From Nemertoderma westbladi (taxonomy: Eukaryota; Xenacoelomorpha; Nemertodermatida; Nemertodermatidae), in the NCBI GenBank assembly GCA_032718475.1, contig JAUCBJ010001139.1, positions 27,256-91,255 of the forward strand: a stretch of 64,000 bases of DNA. Direction: 5' to 3'. Below the pieces are notes generated by a model that saw only the letters and a program-made list of their open reading frames with translations, made no database searches and was not told the DNA's origin. The position numbers were made by a program, and so were the translations under genes. Below are positions 23,027 to 33,741 of the stretch, one piece after another (the stretch's first letter is position 1; each line of letters begins with the position of its first letter).

Positions 23027-23660
23027 TAAATCCTTATTTTGTTTAATGGCGAATCCGAATAAAGGTAAGTTCTGACTTGTCAAGTTATAAATCTGTATAA
23101 CCGTAACCGGTTTTATAACTATAACCGTATTTCCCTAAGTAATTTAATTACCTATTTCAAGCCTATACACTACTTAAATAATTAAACTTATTAAATAATT
23201 AAACTAATTAAATAATTAATTAGCTCTAAATACTCTAAGTAGGCCTACCTGTCTTTTTATAATAATTTACTTGTCATTAAGTGACAAACAAAAATGCTTT
23301 TACATCCAAACAAAAGGGAAATCCTGAAATTCCACTGTTCTTATCCGATTCCCACTACTTTCCTTTACTGCACTCTGTTGCTTAAAAGCAACACGGCTTA
23401 TTTTGCGCCTCAGAATTACAAACGAACCTGTAAATAATTTGCAATAATACATGTAATAGGTGCAGGATATACAAAAAATTCCGTTATTATTTTGTAAAAT
23501 AAAATTAAAAAATTATAAAATTATCGCAGGAATAAAAAAAAAGCCGAACTAAAGACACACTTAGGCCTATAATCTAAAAATCACAATTATCTTTAACAGT
23601 AGGCCTATTAATGAACGGTAGATTTTTTTGCCCTATATTTTTTACTCTTTTTGCCATATA
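20445..23660. other. AT-rich intergenic stretch
   Basis: No gene could be supported. Features seen are repeated TGTGCCA motifs at 21455-21770, a C run at 22996-23015 preceded by GGTGA, and many AT runs. The short open frames have no recognisable content. Confidence 0.5.
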
Positions 23661-23672
23661 TTTTTTACTTAA

Positions 23673-24430
23673 GGGGGGGGGGGGGGGGGGGGGTAACACC
23701 CCCAAACATCACATTTTTGTGTCTCTGGACCATAAATTTGGGTGGAAATTATTTTTTGTGCTACTAAACATCGTCTGGACTGTGTGAGAATAATCAAACC
23801 AAATATTTTTAAGATTGGCCCCAAAATGGCTTCGTAGTGGCCAAAGGTGTCTTTTTGCGCCAAGGGCTATTTCTCCACCAATACTTGTTGAAATTTGGAA
23901 TATAGGTTCAGAAGAACCCTGCATCCAATTCTTCTGAACAAATTTTGCCTCAAATGCTCTGGAGCCGTTTTAATACAAAATGGCCCCAAAAAGGGGCCTT
24001 TTTGGGCCTTTTTGATATAAAAATGCTTCAGGTCATTTCCAACCAAATTTGTTCAGTAGAAGTATGGAGAAGGGTAACCTTAACATGTGTACCAAATTTC
24101 AACTCATTTCAGTTAAAATTGGCGGAGAAATAGTATTTCCCATGAAAAAACGTCATTCTGAGATATGGGTGTTTAAAGTTTAAGGAACAATTCAAACCTT
24201 CCCGCTATTTTAGATAATACCATATTTCTATGTTCAACAATAATTTGTCAAAAATGAACGAAATTCAACGAATTTTTCACGCTTGTTAAACATATAACTA
24301 GTAAAACAACATTTATAGAATTTTAATCATATCTGTACCGTGATAGCCTTTTTTATGAAAATAGCCCGGTGGCTCAAACTCACGAAAAGTGGACAAAAAA
24401 ATTTTTTGTAAAAAAAAACAATTTCCCAAA
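23673..24430 (+). repeat. G-run-initiated repeat, uncharacterised
   Basis: A 21-bp G run (23673-23693) preceded by TTAA is followed by TAACACCCCC. The sequence after it is rich in GGCC...TTTGG motifs and AAATTTCAAC-type runs. The start resembles the G-run termini at 11715 and 37930. No matching end could be fixed, so the extent is a guess. Confidence 0.35.
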
Positions 24431-24937
24431 GTATGTAATATTATATATCACCAGAAAGCTCTCGATGCGCTGAATTCAATGGTGGTAATTTCCCAATAGC
24501 CCCGACCTCATGGTAACAAATAATTGAGAAAAACTGATGTCCATTCCTGTAACACTTGTCCCACAATGTAACGCCCGATATCAGCCAATCAGAGCCCTTG
24601 AATGGCGATTTCCGGTGCCGGTAACAATTTGTCCCACCATGTAACACCAGTTGTAATTACACTGAAATGTTAAATTAACCTAGATTTCGTCTCCGAGTGG
24701 GAGCTATGCAGCCATACCTGATCCCAGTAACACCTCCCAATAAAGCTTATTTGAAAATATAATCAATCTTAATAAATCATTATGGTCCTTATTTCTGTTT
24801 ATTACTTATTATTCTATTAAGACTGTTTAATACTATGACTTTCTGTTTACTATTAAGTTTATAACTGTTATATCACTATAGCAGAGCAGTTAGTCAAAAC
24901 CTGTAAATTGTTCATCAGTTTCATCTCCACCCTCCAC

Positions 24938-25135
24938 AGATCCTCCTGTACTTCACACTCTGTCTCCCACACCCCCCACATATCCTCCTGTACTTCCCAC
25001 TCCATCTTTCCCACCATCCACAGATCCTCCTGAGCTCCCCACTCCGTCTCCCACATCCTCCACAGATCCTCCTGTACTTCCCACTCCGTCTCCCACACCC
25101 TCCACAGATCCTCCTGTACTTCCTACTCCGTCTCA
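24938..25135. repeat. 42-bp minisatellite
   Basis: Nearly five units containing CACAGATCCTCCTGTACTTC and CACTCCGTCTCCCAC. The period of 42 keeps minus-strand frames open as Trp/Glu-rich repeats. These are judged not to be genes. Confidence 0.75.
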
Positions 25136-25332
25136 CTCGCTTCTCCTCTCGCACGCCGAACTACTCCTCTCGCTCCTCCGATTGCTCCCCTTGCACCTCT
25201 ACCTTTCTGACCTCAAACTGCTCCCCTCACAACTCTAACATTCTGCCCGCCCACCTCTAACACCTCCTCTTGCACTTATACCGCTATCCCCTGCCTCGCC
25301 ACCTCCACCGATATCTCTCACGTCTCCCTTCC

Positions 25333-25746
25333 TTACATCATCAACATCCAGTTTTCCATCTTCCATTCTTCTTCAATAGTTTCAATGACACCTTCCGCCT
25401 GAGACACATGGACTACCACGCCATGCTCGATGCAGAATAATGGACTTACTTTCTTACAAGAAATATTTATCATATAGATATCGCCACCCTGGTTATATAT
25501 AATCTCGTGGGCCTTTCCAATTCCCTGGATGGGGCCTATGTTACTTGGTATGGTATCCTTTACCAGTTCCACATCATTAGCCGAGTATGAAAATATCTTG
25601 GTTTTAAAACGAGATTTCAGCATGGCAATTATGTCATTGAAGCTAGGGGTATCGCCATCAATGTGCATGCCAATAATGTTTGACAATGTCCTCTTAATCG
25701 TTCCACCAACTCCATCCGCTGGGCCCTTCCCGTGACCAGCTTCCAA
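25333..25746 (-). pseudogene. Transposon-derived protein fragment (GHGKGPADGVGG motif)
   Basis: The 137-residue frame opens with GHGKGPADGVGGTIKRT. A motif of this type (GKG.DG.GG..KR) recurs in uncharacterised transposase-like proteins of cnidarians and other invertebrates, where it lies near the end of the catalytic region. Here it is followed by a region with alternating hydrophobic residues up to a stop. The fragment has no upstream catalytic part in frame, and upstream sequence (25750-26330) carries only the repeat motifs described for 24541-26330. It is probably a truncated internal piece. I am confident only of the motif, not of the family name. Confidence 0.5.
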
Positions 25747-26574
25747 ATATAACGGATTTTCTTATTCTTAGCCTTAGCAATTTCATTAAATATAAATACA
25801 ATTAATTGTCCTATTATTGCGGTTCTACTAAAGTGTTACAGGTGAGACATGTCCTACTCTGTAGCCCAAATTTATTCGATTTACATGTTACATGTGGGAC
25901 GTCCCGCCCAGTAACGATTTTTTGTGTTACAAGCCTTTGTTACAGGTGGGACAAAGCTCATGCTGATAAATGTAAAAGCAACTAAAGTCTATTCCACAGT
26001 CAATTGTTGCCACAAATGATTACTCACGCAATAGACCAAGAACTTGGCTATCTGCTGATATTAGAATCTTCATATCACGTTTGTTAGAACTGATACTAGA
26101 GCATGGTAAAGCAGTGCACTTGGTGTTACACATGGGACAATCCTAATTGACATAATCGACTCGCACGTATAAAACCAGCTATATCTCTGGTTGTGTTTTG
26201 TATTTTTTCGTAAATCTTGAATGTTCAACTTCCCGAAGACTTTCCTTTCAAATAAGAATTTAGTTTATAGAATCCCAATAAAAACCTTTTGGTGAATTCA
26301 TGTGTTCCCGTTTGGGACAAGTAATTGTCAAAAATATGGGTATATTATCTATTGTTTTATTTAAATATGATATCAATAAAACAATTTGGTAGTTATTCCA
26401 TTGTATTCCTCTATTATTTTACTTTAAAATGAGCTATAACTTGTTGAAATACACCCAGTAGATGTCAAAATACATCCCCCAGAATACAATCAACTTTTTT
26501 GGACAATTGAAAAACCTACATTTTTTAGTACTAAGGGGCCGTCCAAGTATGACGTCTGCACTTTTCCCCAAAAT

Positions 26575-26645
26575 GTTGACCCCCTCCCTCCCCTAAATCA
26601 GATGTCATCAGATAGGCGTTGACCCCCCTCCCCCCCTAAATCAGA
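26575..26645 (+). repeat. Direct repeat GTTGACCCCC...CTAAATCAGAT
   Basis: Two copies of about 30 bp (26575-26604 and 26617-26646) follow GGGGCCGTCCAAGTATGACG. This pattern resembles the ends of widespread invertebrate repeats, but no partner end was found. Confidence 0.4.
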
Positions 26646-26815
26646 TTAAAAAAAATTTTTTGTAATAAACTAATATATTACCACAGTACCGCAGAACCCC
26701 AGTACCTCAGTAGCACGCGTCCGAATCACTGAAACATGGTGACTGGTAACTGAAACAGAAGGTCGTGCTACGGGCCTTCGGGGGCTTCGAACAATTAAAA
26801 TAGGTAAGCTACCCT

Positions 26816-27130
26816 GCAAACAATGTATTGTTAAAAAGCTGTTATTAAAATGTTATTTAATGACATAGATAACATTATTTCAAATTGTTAGATTAATGAT
26901 AAAAAAACTGTAAATTGGCCAAGAAATATGACGTTATATACTAACGTTATTATTTCGTTTTTAATAACATTAAAATAACAAAGCCAGGATGTTTACATAT
27001 ATCATTACTTTTATGTTATTCCTTATCATTATTATTGTATTTTTATTGACATTTAAATAACAACAGCATAATGTTTATTTAGATCGTTACTTTTATGTTA
27101 TTTCTTAACATAAAAATATTGTTTGCTAAA
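26816..27130. mobile_element. AT-rich MITE-like element
   Basis: The left end GCAAACAATGTATTGTTAA and the right end ATATTGTTTGC are inverted. The interior is made of repeated TAACATnAAAATAAC-type motifs on both strands. It is about 310 bp and has no coding frame. The target duplication is not clear. Confidence 0.45.
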
Positions 27131-28244
27131 GACGTAACGCCGTTCTGTATATCGTTCTTTATAATTGCCATTGCCAAACCCTTTATTGAAAAATTATATA
27201 ACCAAGTTAACCAAGTTCAATTATAGAGCTCACAGGACGTAGTCGATCGATAAACCAATTATTTTTGTAACTTATATTAATTTTAGCTCCAACAGCTAAG
27301 AATCACTACATTAGGTAAGGTAGGCATGCATATGTTCCCTTTCGGTAAGACGTACGTGCAATAAGTTTCGTATAAATTTGGATATTAAAGATGAATACGA
27401 GCTATAACGTTTTTATAAATTTTTTTATTAGTCATTAGACATTTTCCATACAAGCATAATTATTGTTTCGTACTTTCATTAAAAAAACCGATGTCTTTCA
27501 AAATAAATTTAAAACTTTCAAAATAAGTTCTAATATTTTCGTAAAATATGTTATGAACAATCGCAGCACTAAAAAATCTGCTAGATTTTTTTGGCATCAC
27601 AAGCTTTGATTTGATTCCAAAAGCGCCATTGAAAAATGGCTTGGGGGTAGGGGTTGGATTTGAAAATGGGGAAATGTCAATCCGAGATAATTGCCTTTAA
27701 AGTCTGAACCTTCCCGCTCGAAACTGTCTGAAGATGTAATAAACAAAGAAAGTCTAATTATATTTATCAATAAGAAAGCACAACACCTTGCTAAACTGTA
27801 GTCAGTTTCCACTTTTACAGAAATATATTATGTCGGTAGGTTCGGGTTTTTCATGGTTGCTGATTTAATTTTCGATCCCACGTTTGTTGGCTTCCAGGTT
27901 GCCGTGGCGTCGGTTATATTTTGACGGACAGGCAATCAGGCATGTAGACAAACGTGCTGCGCGAAGGCCCCTTTTTACAGAAAAATATTGACGTATATAC
28001 CTGCATTATACCCAGTAATATATTATTTAAGTAGTCTTTTACAGAAATTGAATTTAAATTACATACATCAATTTACATAATTGTGCAAATAGCACATATA
28101 TATAAGTGAACTACCGGTAACACATTATTATTGTTATATGAAAAGCTAATTAATAATGTTGAGTGCAACATTTAATTATATAATTCTTTAATTGTATTTA
28201 ATTAACAGTTCTGCAATCCGAATCAATTGCGACTTTCGTTTTAG
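27131..28244. other. Intergenic stretch
   Basis: No gene could be supported. The sequence is AT-rich. GTGCTGCGCGAAGGCCCC at 27954 resembles the 62-bp satellite core only loosely. Confidence 0.45.
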
Positions 28245-28904
28245 TTATATTTGGACTGAAAACAAGGGAGGTAATTGCCTTTTGAGGTCGTCCAGGATGT
28301 ATTTGGCTACCGGAAATTCAGCCATGCTGCTTTCCCCTTCAATATTCTTTTTTTCCGCTCTTTGTGCGAGTTTGTTGAGCCTCGAGATGGAATAGATAAC
28401 CTGCCGCTGTACGGCATTGAGATCTGACTCTAAATCTTTCTTGTATATCGCCTTGGTTGGTTTTCCTGCGATCTGGCCGGCTACGTCCTGCATGTTCTTT
28501 GCGAACGTCGCCATTTCGGATGTAACATCTGTTATCACGGCGATCAACTCGTCCAACTCAGTTTGCATGTCGATGAGTCTATTGTCGAGGTCGTCGTCTA
28601 TGTACTTACGGATCCACTCGAGAACGCGGTTGCTATGGACGACGAGATCTCTAGTAACCTTGATTATGATCCCCAGTCGGAATATCCTCGCGTGTGTAGC
28701 TAGTGTCGGAACTTCTACACGACGCAGACTCTGGTACTTTCGCACGGAACACGCCCTATGGATCGCCTCTGCCGCCTTCTCTTTTGCAAATTTCCTCTCC
28801 TTTTTATCGATTTCAGCTTTGATGGATTTGTAGAAAGTTGATAAGTCAACACTTCCCTCTTCCAATGAGATTATAGCTTCTCCAAGCAAAGTCCCCTTCG
28901 TCAT
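28245..28904 (-). CDS. Small coiled-coil protein, possibly ESCRT-III (CHMP)-like
   Basis: An intact 219-residue frame with predicted helices throughout. The N-terminal third is basic (KAEIDKKERKFAKEKAAEA, then RKYQSLRR). The central part (residues about 70-125) reads ARIFRLGIIIKVTRDLV...LDNRLIDMQTELDELI and is followed by an acidic-to-neutral helical region. The order 'basic helix, long amphipathic helix with a V/T-R-x-x-V pattern, then a helix with I/M-x-x-x-L-D-E-L' recalls CHMP1-type ESCRT-III subunits. The length (about 200-220) also fits, but the identity is low. The C-terminus lacks a clear MIM motif (D-x-x-x-L-x-x-L-x-x-L). It is intronless, with a start after CCAAGGACT. It could equally be an unrelated coiled-coil protein. 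Confidence 0.6.
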   Translation of the reverse strand: MTKGTLLGEAIISLEEGSVDLSTFYKSIKAEIDKKERKFAKEKAAEAIHRACSVRKYQSLRRVEVPTLATHARIFRLGIIIKVTRDLVVHSNRVLEWIRKYIDDDLDNRLIDMQTELDELIAVITDVTSEMATFAKNMQDVAGQIAGKPTKAIYKKDLESDLNAVQRQVIYSISRLNKLAQRAEKKNIEGESSMAEFPVAKYILDDLKRQLPPLFSVQI

Positions 28905-28919
28905 AGTCCTTGGGATATT

Positions 28920-29744
28920 ATTTATTCTTATTTTCTTTTTTATAATAATTTGATTGTGATGTCGCTGGTAGTCAGTTTTCCCGATGTAAAAGGATTGTTG
29001 TATAAAAAGGAAAACAGTTAACGTGGTTTATAGGTTCCTCCCATATTGATGAAAATGATGTATTGATATGACGCCAAAATATTTTTCCTCGCAACAAAAT
29101 ATATTGTAAGTGTGAGTTAGTTGGGTAGCTAAATAACATTGAACAATTTAATTAGCAGGAAAGCTTATTATTAATGATCGTAGTCTAATTGGTTTGTTAA
29201 CAGCTAGCTAGCCTGTTTATTTAGCACAGGGTACTAAAACCTTCCGGCTAGAATGCTCGTTCCCTATTGGCTATCATTGCCGGTGGATGTGTACGCTCGT
29301 TCGCTATTGGCGGAGGATGCATCTTTGTGCAAGGCAATAATCGGAAGGCGGGAGTTATGCTACTGCTGCAATGACTGCAGCTGTGACCTGCATTGAGGCA
29401 ATTTTCTTAGCTATTAAATTGCTGGTAGTTTTAGTCTGCGTGTGTGAGGTGGGGATTTGGACTCCAGGGGTGATTTCAAGCTACGGACGTTTTTCCACAT
29501 CCAATTACTGCAGAAAGGTCCAGATGTTTTTGCTTCTCGGTAATATCCTGCTGGAATACAGATCGATAACAATTTATTAAAATCCTCCCTCAATCTAATG
29601 TAAACGGGAGAACTGGTCTAGTAGGCTTTGGTGTATTTGTATTGGGGTTGGTTATGTTATATATTATATATTATGTAATGTTACTCAAATTCTGAATACA
29701 TTCTGTACAATTATTATGTGTATTAGGTTGAGTTTAGAGACAGG
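28920..29744. other. Intergenic stretch; missing 5' exons of SLC66A2 not found
   Basis: I looked for a plus-strand exon encoding the first PQ-loop segment that should precede 30569 and end in TG before a GT donor. None fits. A 69-residue open frame at 29371-29580 has a membrane-like stretch but no clear match to the family and no donor in phase, so I do not call it. Confidence 0.4.
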
Positions 29745-29990
29745 GGGGAAACCTGGATGCAAATCCCGCCTTGGCGAGTTAATATCCCGCCTCAATATTA
29801 ATTTCTCAATTTAGGGAAAGGAGCAGGTTACAGTGGCACGTTATTTTAACCAAAACAATAAACTAAACACAATAGAACAGGATACAGTTTTATTTTTGAG
29901 AGTAATCATCTGTTATTTGCGTCCAATTTCCCCTGGAGAGGGATGAATTTGTATTGTGTCCAGTCCCTCCCCTTCTCTGTGAGTTTGAGT
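29745..29990 (+). mobile_element. MITE, copy 2 of the 11715-11979 family
   Basis: Begins GAGACAGGGGGGAAACCTGG and ends GTGTCCAGTCCCTCCCC. The interior matches copy 1 (reverse strand) nearly throughout, including CAAATCCCGCCTTGGCGAG, CTCAATTTAGGGAAAGGAGC and TTTGAGAGTAATCATCTGTT. The long G and C runs of copy 1 are short interrupted G/C tracts here, so the homopolymer probably expanded in copy 1. Confidence 0.75.
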
Positions 29991-30568
29991 TTTTTAACGA
30001 ATTGCTTTGAATCCCTCTGCAAAGGATCGGTCATTATAAATCCCATATAATCCCAAGTGATGACATTGCATTACTCACACTGCGACTCGCGATTACAATA
30101 TGTCTATGACTCATCACGCCCCAAATACCACTATTCGAAAATCGATAATTTAATAAAGTCTACATACAAATTTATTTGGTTAGATTGGGGTGGGCTCACG
30201 ATATAGAGGATTAAATGAAATTAGGAAAAATATATTAAGTACTAAAATAAAAATAAATAAATTCATATTAAATTGTGAGAAGCTATAATGCCAGACTCCT
30301 ACTATTGGAAGCGAGCAAAAACTAATAATTCAAAAATAAATAATTTAACATTACATTCACTACAACCGTTATAGACCGCCTCCTATACACTACTGGTCGC
30401 ATTGATAGTCTTAATACTGAAACAAAATACGGATTATATGTCTCCCAACTATTACATATACATACCACATACGGGTAAGCCGGTAATATGTCATTATGTC
30501 ATACATGAAGCAGTATTTACCCTGTTATGTTGTCTGTTACTGTTACTTATAAAATAATTTTATCGCAG

Positions 30569-32220
30569 GTTCGGACACCCGTTTGAGTTGGCCTTACTGA
30601 TTCAGAGCTTCGTTATGTTAACTGCAATGTTCGCCCTTCTTTATGTCTGTTGTAAAAATACGGCTGTTGTAACAAAGACGTCGTTTACAGGTAAAATGTT
30701 CTCATTTTGTAACATTGGGTTCAGATGAATGTAGATAAATCGTTCCGATGAGTGACTGACTGATACTCAATCCCCATTTTCACTGTTTTTGATCTTGTAT
30801 GTTGTTCTGTTCTCTCTCTACTGCTATCCACAATCAAAATAATTTCAAAAAGTAAATTATATGCGGCCCTTTATGCCAGGGATTGCGCACAACGTCTGAC
30901 GACTTATATTTCCACCCTGGTCCCCCCAAACTCTACTCCCCAGATGAAATTCAAGTACTCATTTAGCTACCATTTAGTATGCAATGCAGATATGCGTCTT
31001 GGCTAGTCCCTTTAAAGCATTCGTGCCGAAAACTCCCTGGACCCCTTACAGGGATCGAACCCGCGACCTCCGGAGAGACGTAATTTCAAGGTAAACATTT
31101 ACGCCAATGTGGGAGCGACCACCTTGTCCATTTAGGATATTATTTTTTGGTTCTCTATTGTCCATTTAAATATTCAATAATCAACAAAATAATACACAAT
31201 TAATTAATTATTATATATTATTCAATTAATTATAAATAAGCTGCTTCTACTACACCCGATCTACTGCACCCGGTCCCCATGGATTTCTGTATTTTGCAGA
31301 TAATTATCGGGCTAATTGTCGGGCCAGCGAATGTATACCTACATTATATCGAAACTAACTAACACAAATTAGTTAAGTCAGTTATCAATTTCTACTATAT
31401 AGTATAATGTTTATAATTTTATTGTGTTGTTGTTTGTTTATTTTCGATGCGTTTCGCTTACACTTTTTAGACTACTTTACTTAATGTATTCCAGATTTCG
31501 ACTATAACAATTTTTGGAAATGGAGTCATCTCTCGGACTACGTTCTTTGTACGTTGCTGTTCACGACTGCCGTTGGCACGGTGACCTACTTTTTACGGGG
31601 GAACTCCAATTACGTTGAGGTCTTAGGATTTGCAGCAGTCGCCCTGGAGGCCTGTCTGGGAGTGCCGCAGCTGGTTGAAAACTACAACAAACATACCACA
31701 ATGGGAATGAGGTAGGTCTAGCAATCGGAAGCAGGTTCGGAAATTAGTTTCCGGAGAATTATATCCCGGACAATTTAGTCCCAGACAATTTAGTCCCGGA
31801 CAATTTAGTCCCAGGCAATTTAGTCCAGGACAATTCGCTCCCTGACACTACACTGTCCATGTGGTCGTGGTGAGTGACAATCATACAATTATGTTCTGAA
31901 ACACAGAACCAGCCCATTGCGATATTTTTGTCCTGTTTTTTTTTAACTTCAAGTTAAACATACAAAGTTTTAGTTGCAATAAATTAACATTATTAACAAC
32001 TATTAACAAAATCTACCACCTTATGTTTTTTAGTGTCTACATGGTGTTGGGTTGGTTAGTTGGAGACGTTTCCAAAACAATTTATTTTGTCGTGAAGCAA
32101 ACTCCCATACAATTTGCGATATGTGGGACAGCCCAGATTGGGATTGACATACTTATACTGTCCCAAGTTGCATTATACTCCAGCAATCCGGGTCCCATAC
32201 TAGCCACGTCAAAGAGTTGA
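30569..32220 (+). CDS. SLC66A2: SLC66A2 (PQLC1)-like PQ-loop transporter, last three exons
   Basis: Three exons join in phase: 30569-30690, 31495-31711 and 32034-32220, each bounded by AG and GT. They encode about 174 residues. Exon 1 gives FGHPFELALLIQSFVMLTAM (a membrane helix). Exon 2 gives FWKWSHLSDYVLCTLLFTTA and LGFAAVALEACLGVPQL, which is the second PQ-loop motif. Exon 3 gives MVLGWLVGDVSKTIYFV and a last membrane helix before the stop. The order and spacing match the C-terminal two thirds of the SLC66A2/PQLC1 family, multi-pass membrane proteins of the endosome/trans-Golgi that have been linked to lipid flippase regulation. The first helices and first PQ-loop are missing, and exons for them were not found upstream. 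The intron 30691-31494 contains a SINE. Confidence 0.85.
30950..31115 (-). mobile_element. tRNA-derived SINE, copy 2, in an SLC66A2 intron
   Basis: On the minus strand the B-box GGGTTCGATCC is followed by a body that matches copy 1 at 15633-15800: CGGCACGAATGCTTTAAAGG, then TGCATACTAAATGGTAGC and AAATGAGTACT. The A-box side is degraded. It lies antisense within an intron. Confidence 0.75.
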
Positions 32221-32763
32221 TACAAGTATAGAAGCTAAACCTTCGCCGACTATCATATAATAGTTGAATAGCCTTTATCTACAATCCCTCCATAGTTTAT
32301 TGACTGACAGTATCTTATAGATTATTTTATTTTATTTTATTTAGTAATTTCTTATAATTTAATTTTATTTAATATCTTTTCGTGGCAAATTTGCTAGTCA
32401 ATCATTGTTCGTAATTTGTTATAGTTTATTTTTACGTAATAATTTTTATTGAAATTTAATTTTAAATTAATAACTTATAATAATATCTTAAATTTTACAC
32501 GTATTTAGTTTAACACGTAATTTATGTACTGAATTACCCGTAATTTAGCATTGGTGCTCGTTTTGCTAACTTGTGCGCTATTTTAGGCGTATTTTAATAA
32601 TTGGCTAACTGTATTTAATTATTAATAAATAGTCAGTTCAATCTTATAATTTTTAATTCCGACATTGCTAACCGCTGTTAGCATTGGCTAACAACGTTAC
32701 ATTTAAGAAATTTACAATGAATTTGAAATTGTTGTACGGCTGTCGCGGCAAACTCTACAAACA

Positions 32764-32769
32764 AATAAA
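32764..32769 (+). promoter_or_regulatory. Possible poly(A) signal for SLC66A2
   Basis: AATAAA occurs 544 bp after the stop codon. It is the most canonical candidate I noticed in AT-rich sequence, so the assignment is weak. Confidence 0.3.
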
Positions 32770-33688
32770 GATTTCTAAAAATTAAAATGTTAATTCTATA
32801 GCTACTCCTACTAACAGACTGGTCCGGTACTAGTGTGTAAACGGGATCAGACTCTCGGGATCGGGATTATCCCGTTTTTCGGGATCGGGGTTACAATTTT
32901 GGATTAAATTACTTAAAGTTAATAGTCTATGTAGCGGGATTTGGGTAACACTCACTTTATCTTACACTTCTGAAATAATAGTAGTAAGATAAAGTTTTAT
33001 TATTAAAACTTATAAATTAGTTATAAAGTTTTATATTTTATTCCAAAATTGTAACATTACTCAACGCCGTTAGTATTAGCGAGTTAGTGTCAGCGAGTTG
33101 TTATTTAGCACTTTACAACATTAGTGGACATTACAGCATTATATTGGCCTGTACATTTAGTATTGTATTGGGGATTATTATTTATGTAATGTCCCGACAG
33201 CGTGTTGTAAAGTCACGCTGTCATGGTTACCACATAAACAATAGGATAGGCCTACTGCATTACCTACCGGTAGGCGGTATAGCTATTAATAACCAGTTGG
33301 GCCTAGCTATATTATTAACATGGCTCCAAATGCCACCATAAATATAAGCTAATTTATTTATAACATAATTTATGTCATTTTTACAATTATTTATACAGCA
33401 ACTAATATAATTTGTGCAGTTTCTATCACTTATAATATATATACAGTATATACAATCATTTCGTAATGTTAAAATTTTGGAATAAAACTACATACATATT
33501 TGTTGCAAAGTGCTTTACAGTGTTCTGATCCTCGTGGCTTTATTTTCACTCACTCACTAACGTTCGTTCGTGTAACAAAGCCGCATTGTAATGTGCTACT
33601 TTACTACTTTACACACAAGTATGTAAATAGTTATTGCAATCCAGTGTAATTATCATTACAGAGCGAAAACTTTACATAATAAAATTAT
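32770..33688. other. Intergenic stretch between convergent genes
   Basis: No gene could be supported. A small palindromic group CTCGGGATCGGGATTATCCC with TTTTTCGGGATCGGGG lies at 32855-32890. The rest is AT-rich. Confidence 0.45.
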
Positions 33689-33694
33689 ATTTAT
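33689..33694 (-). promoter_or_regulatory. Candidate poly(A) signal for the 33742-35430 gene
   Basis: The reverse complement reads AATAAA about 50 bp after the stop codon of the minus-strand gene, a normal distance for a short 3' UTR. Confidence 0.5.
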
Positions 33695-33741
33695 TTTTTC
33701 ACAATCACAAGTAAAATAGACTAGTAGTTGCTAAATAGAAG

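Larger units (their letters stand above)
24541..26330. mobile_element. Degenerate DNA transposon with GTTACA-GTGGGAC repeats
   Basis: A motif of the form GTTACANGTGGGACA occurs in reverse orientation on the left (24547-24570, 24621-24645) and in forward orientation on the right (25833, 25886, 25939, 26123, 26300). This is the pattern expected of sub-terminal inverted repeats. Between them, on the minus strand, is a fragment that looks transposase-derived (25333-25746). No exact termini or target duplication could be fixed, so the limits are approximate. Confidence 0.5.

Noticed and set aside
29371-29580. First exon of the SLC66A2-like gene
   Set aside because: It has a hydrophobic stretch, but no alignment to the first PQ-loop and no GT donor in the right phase.
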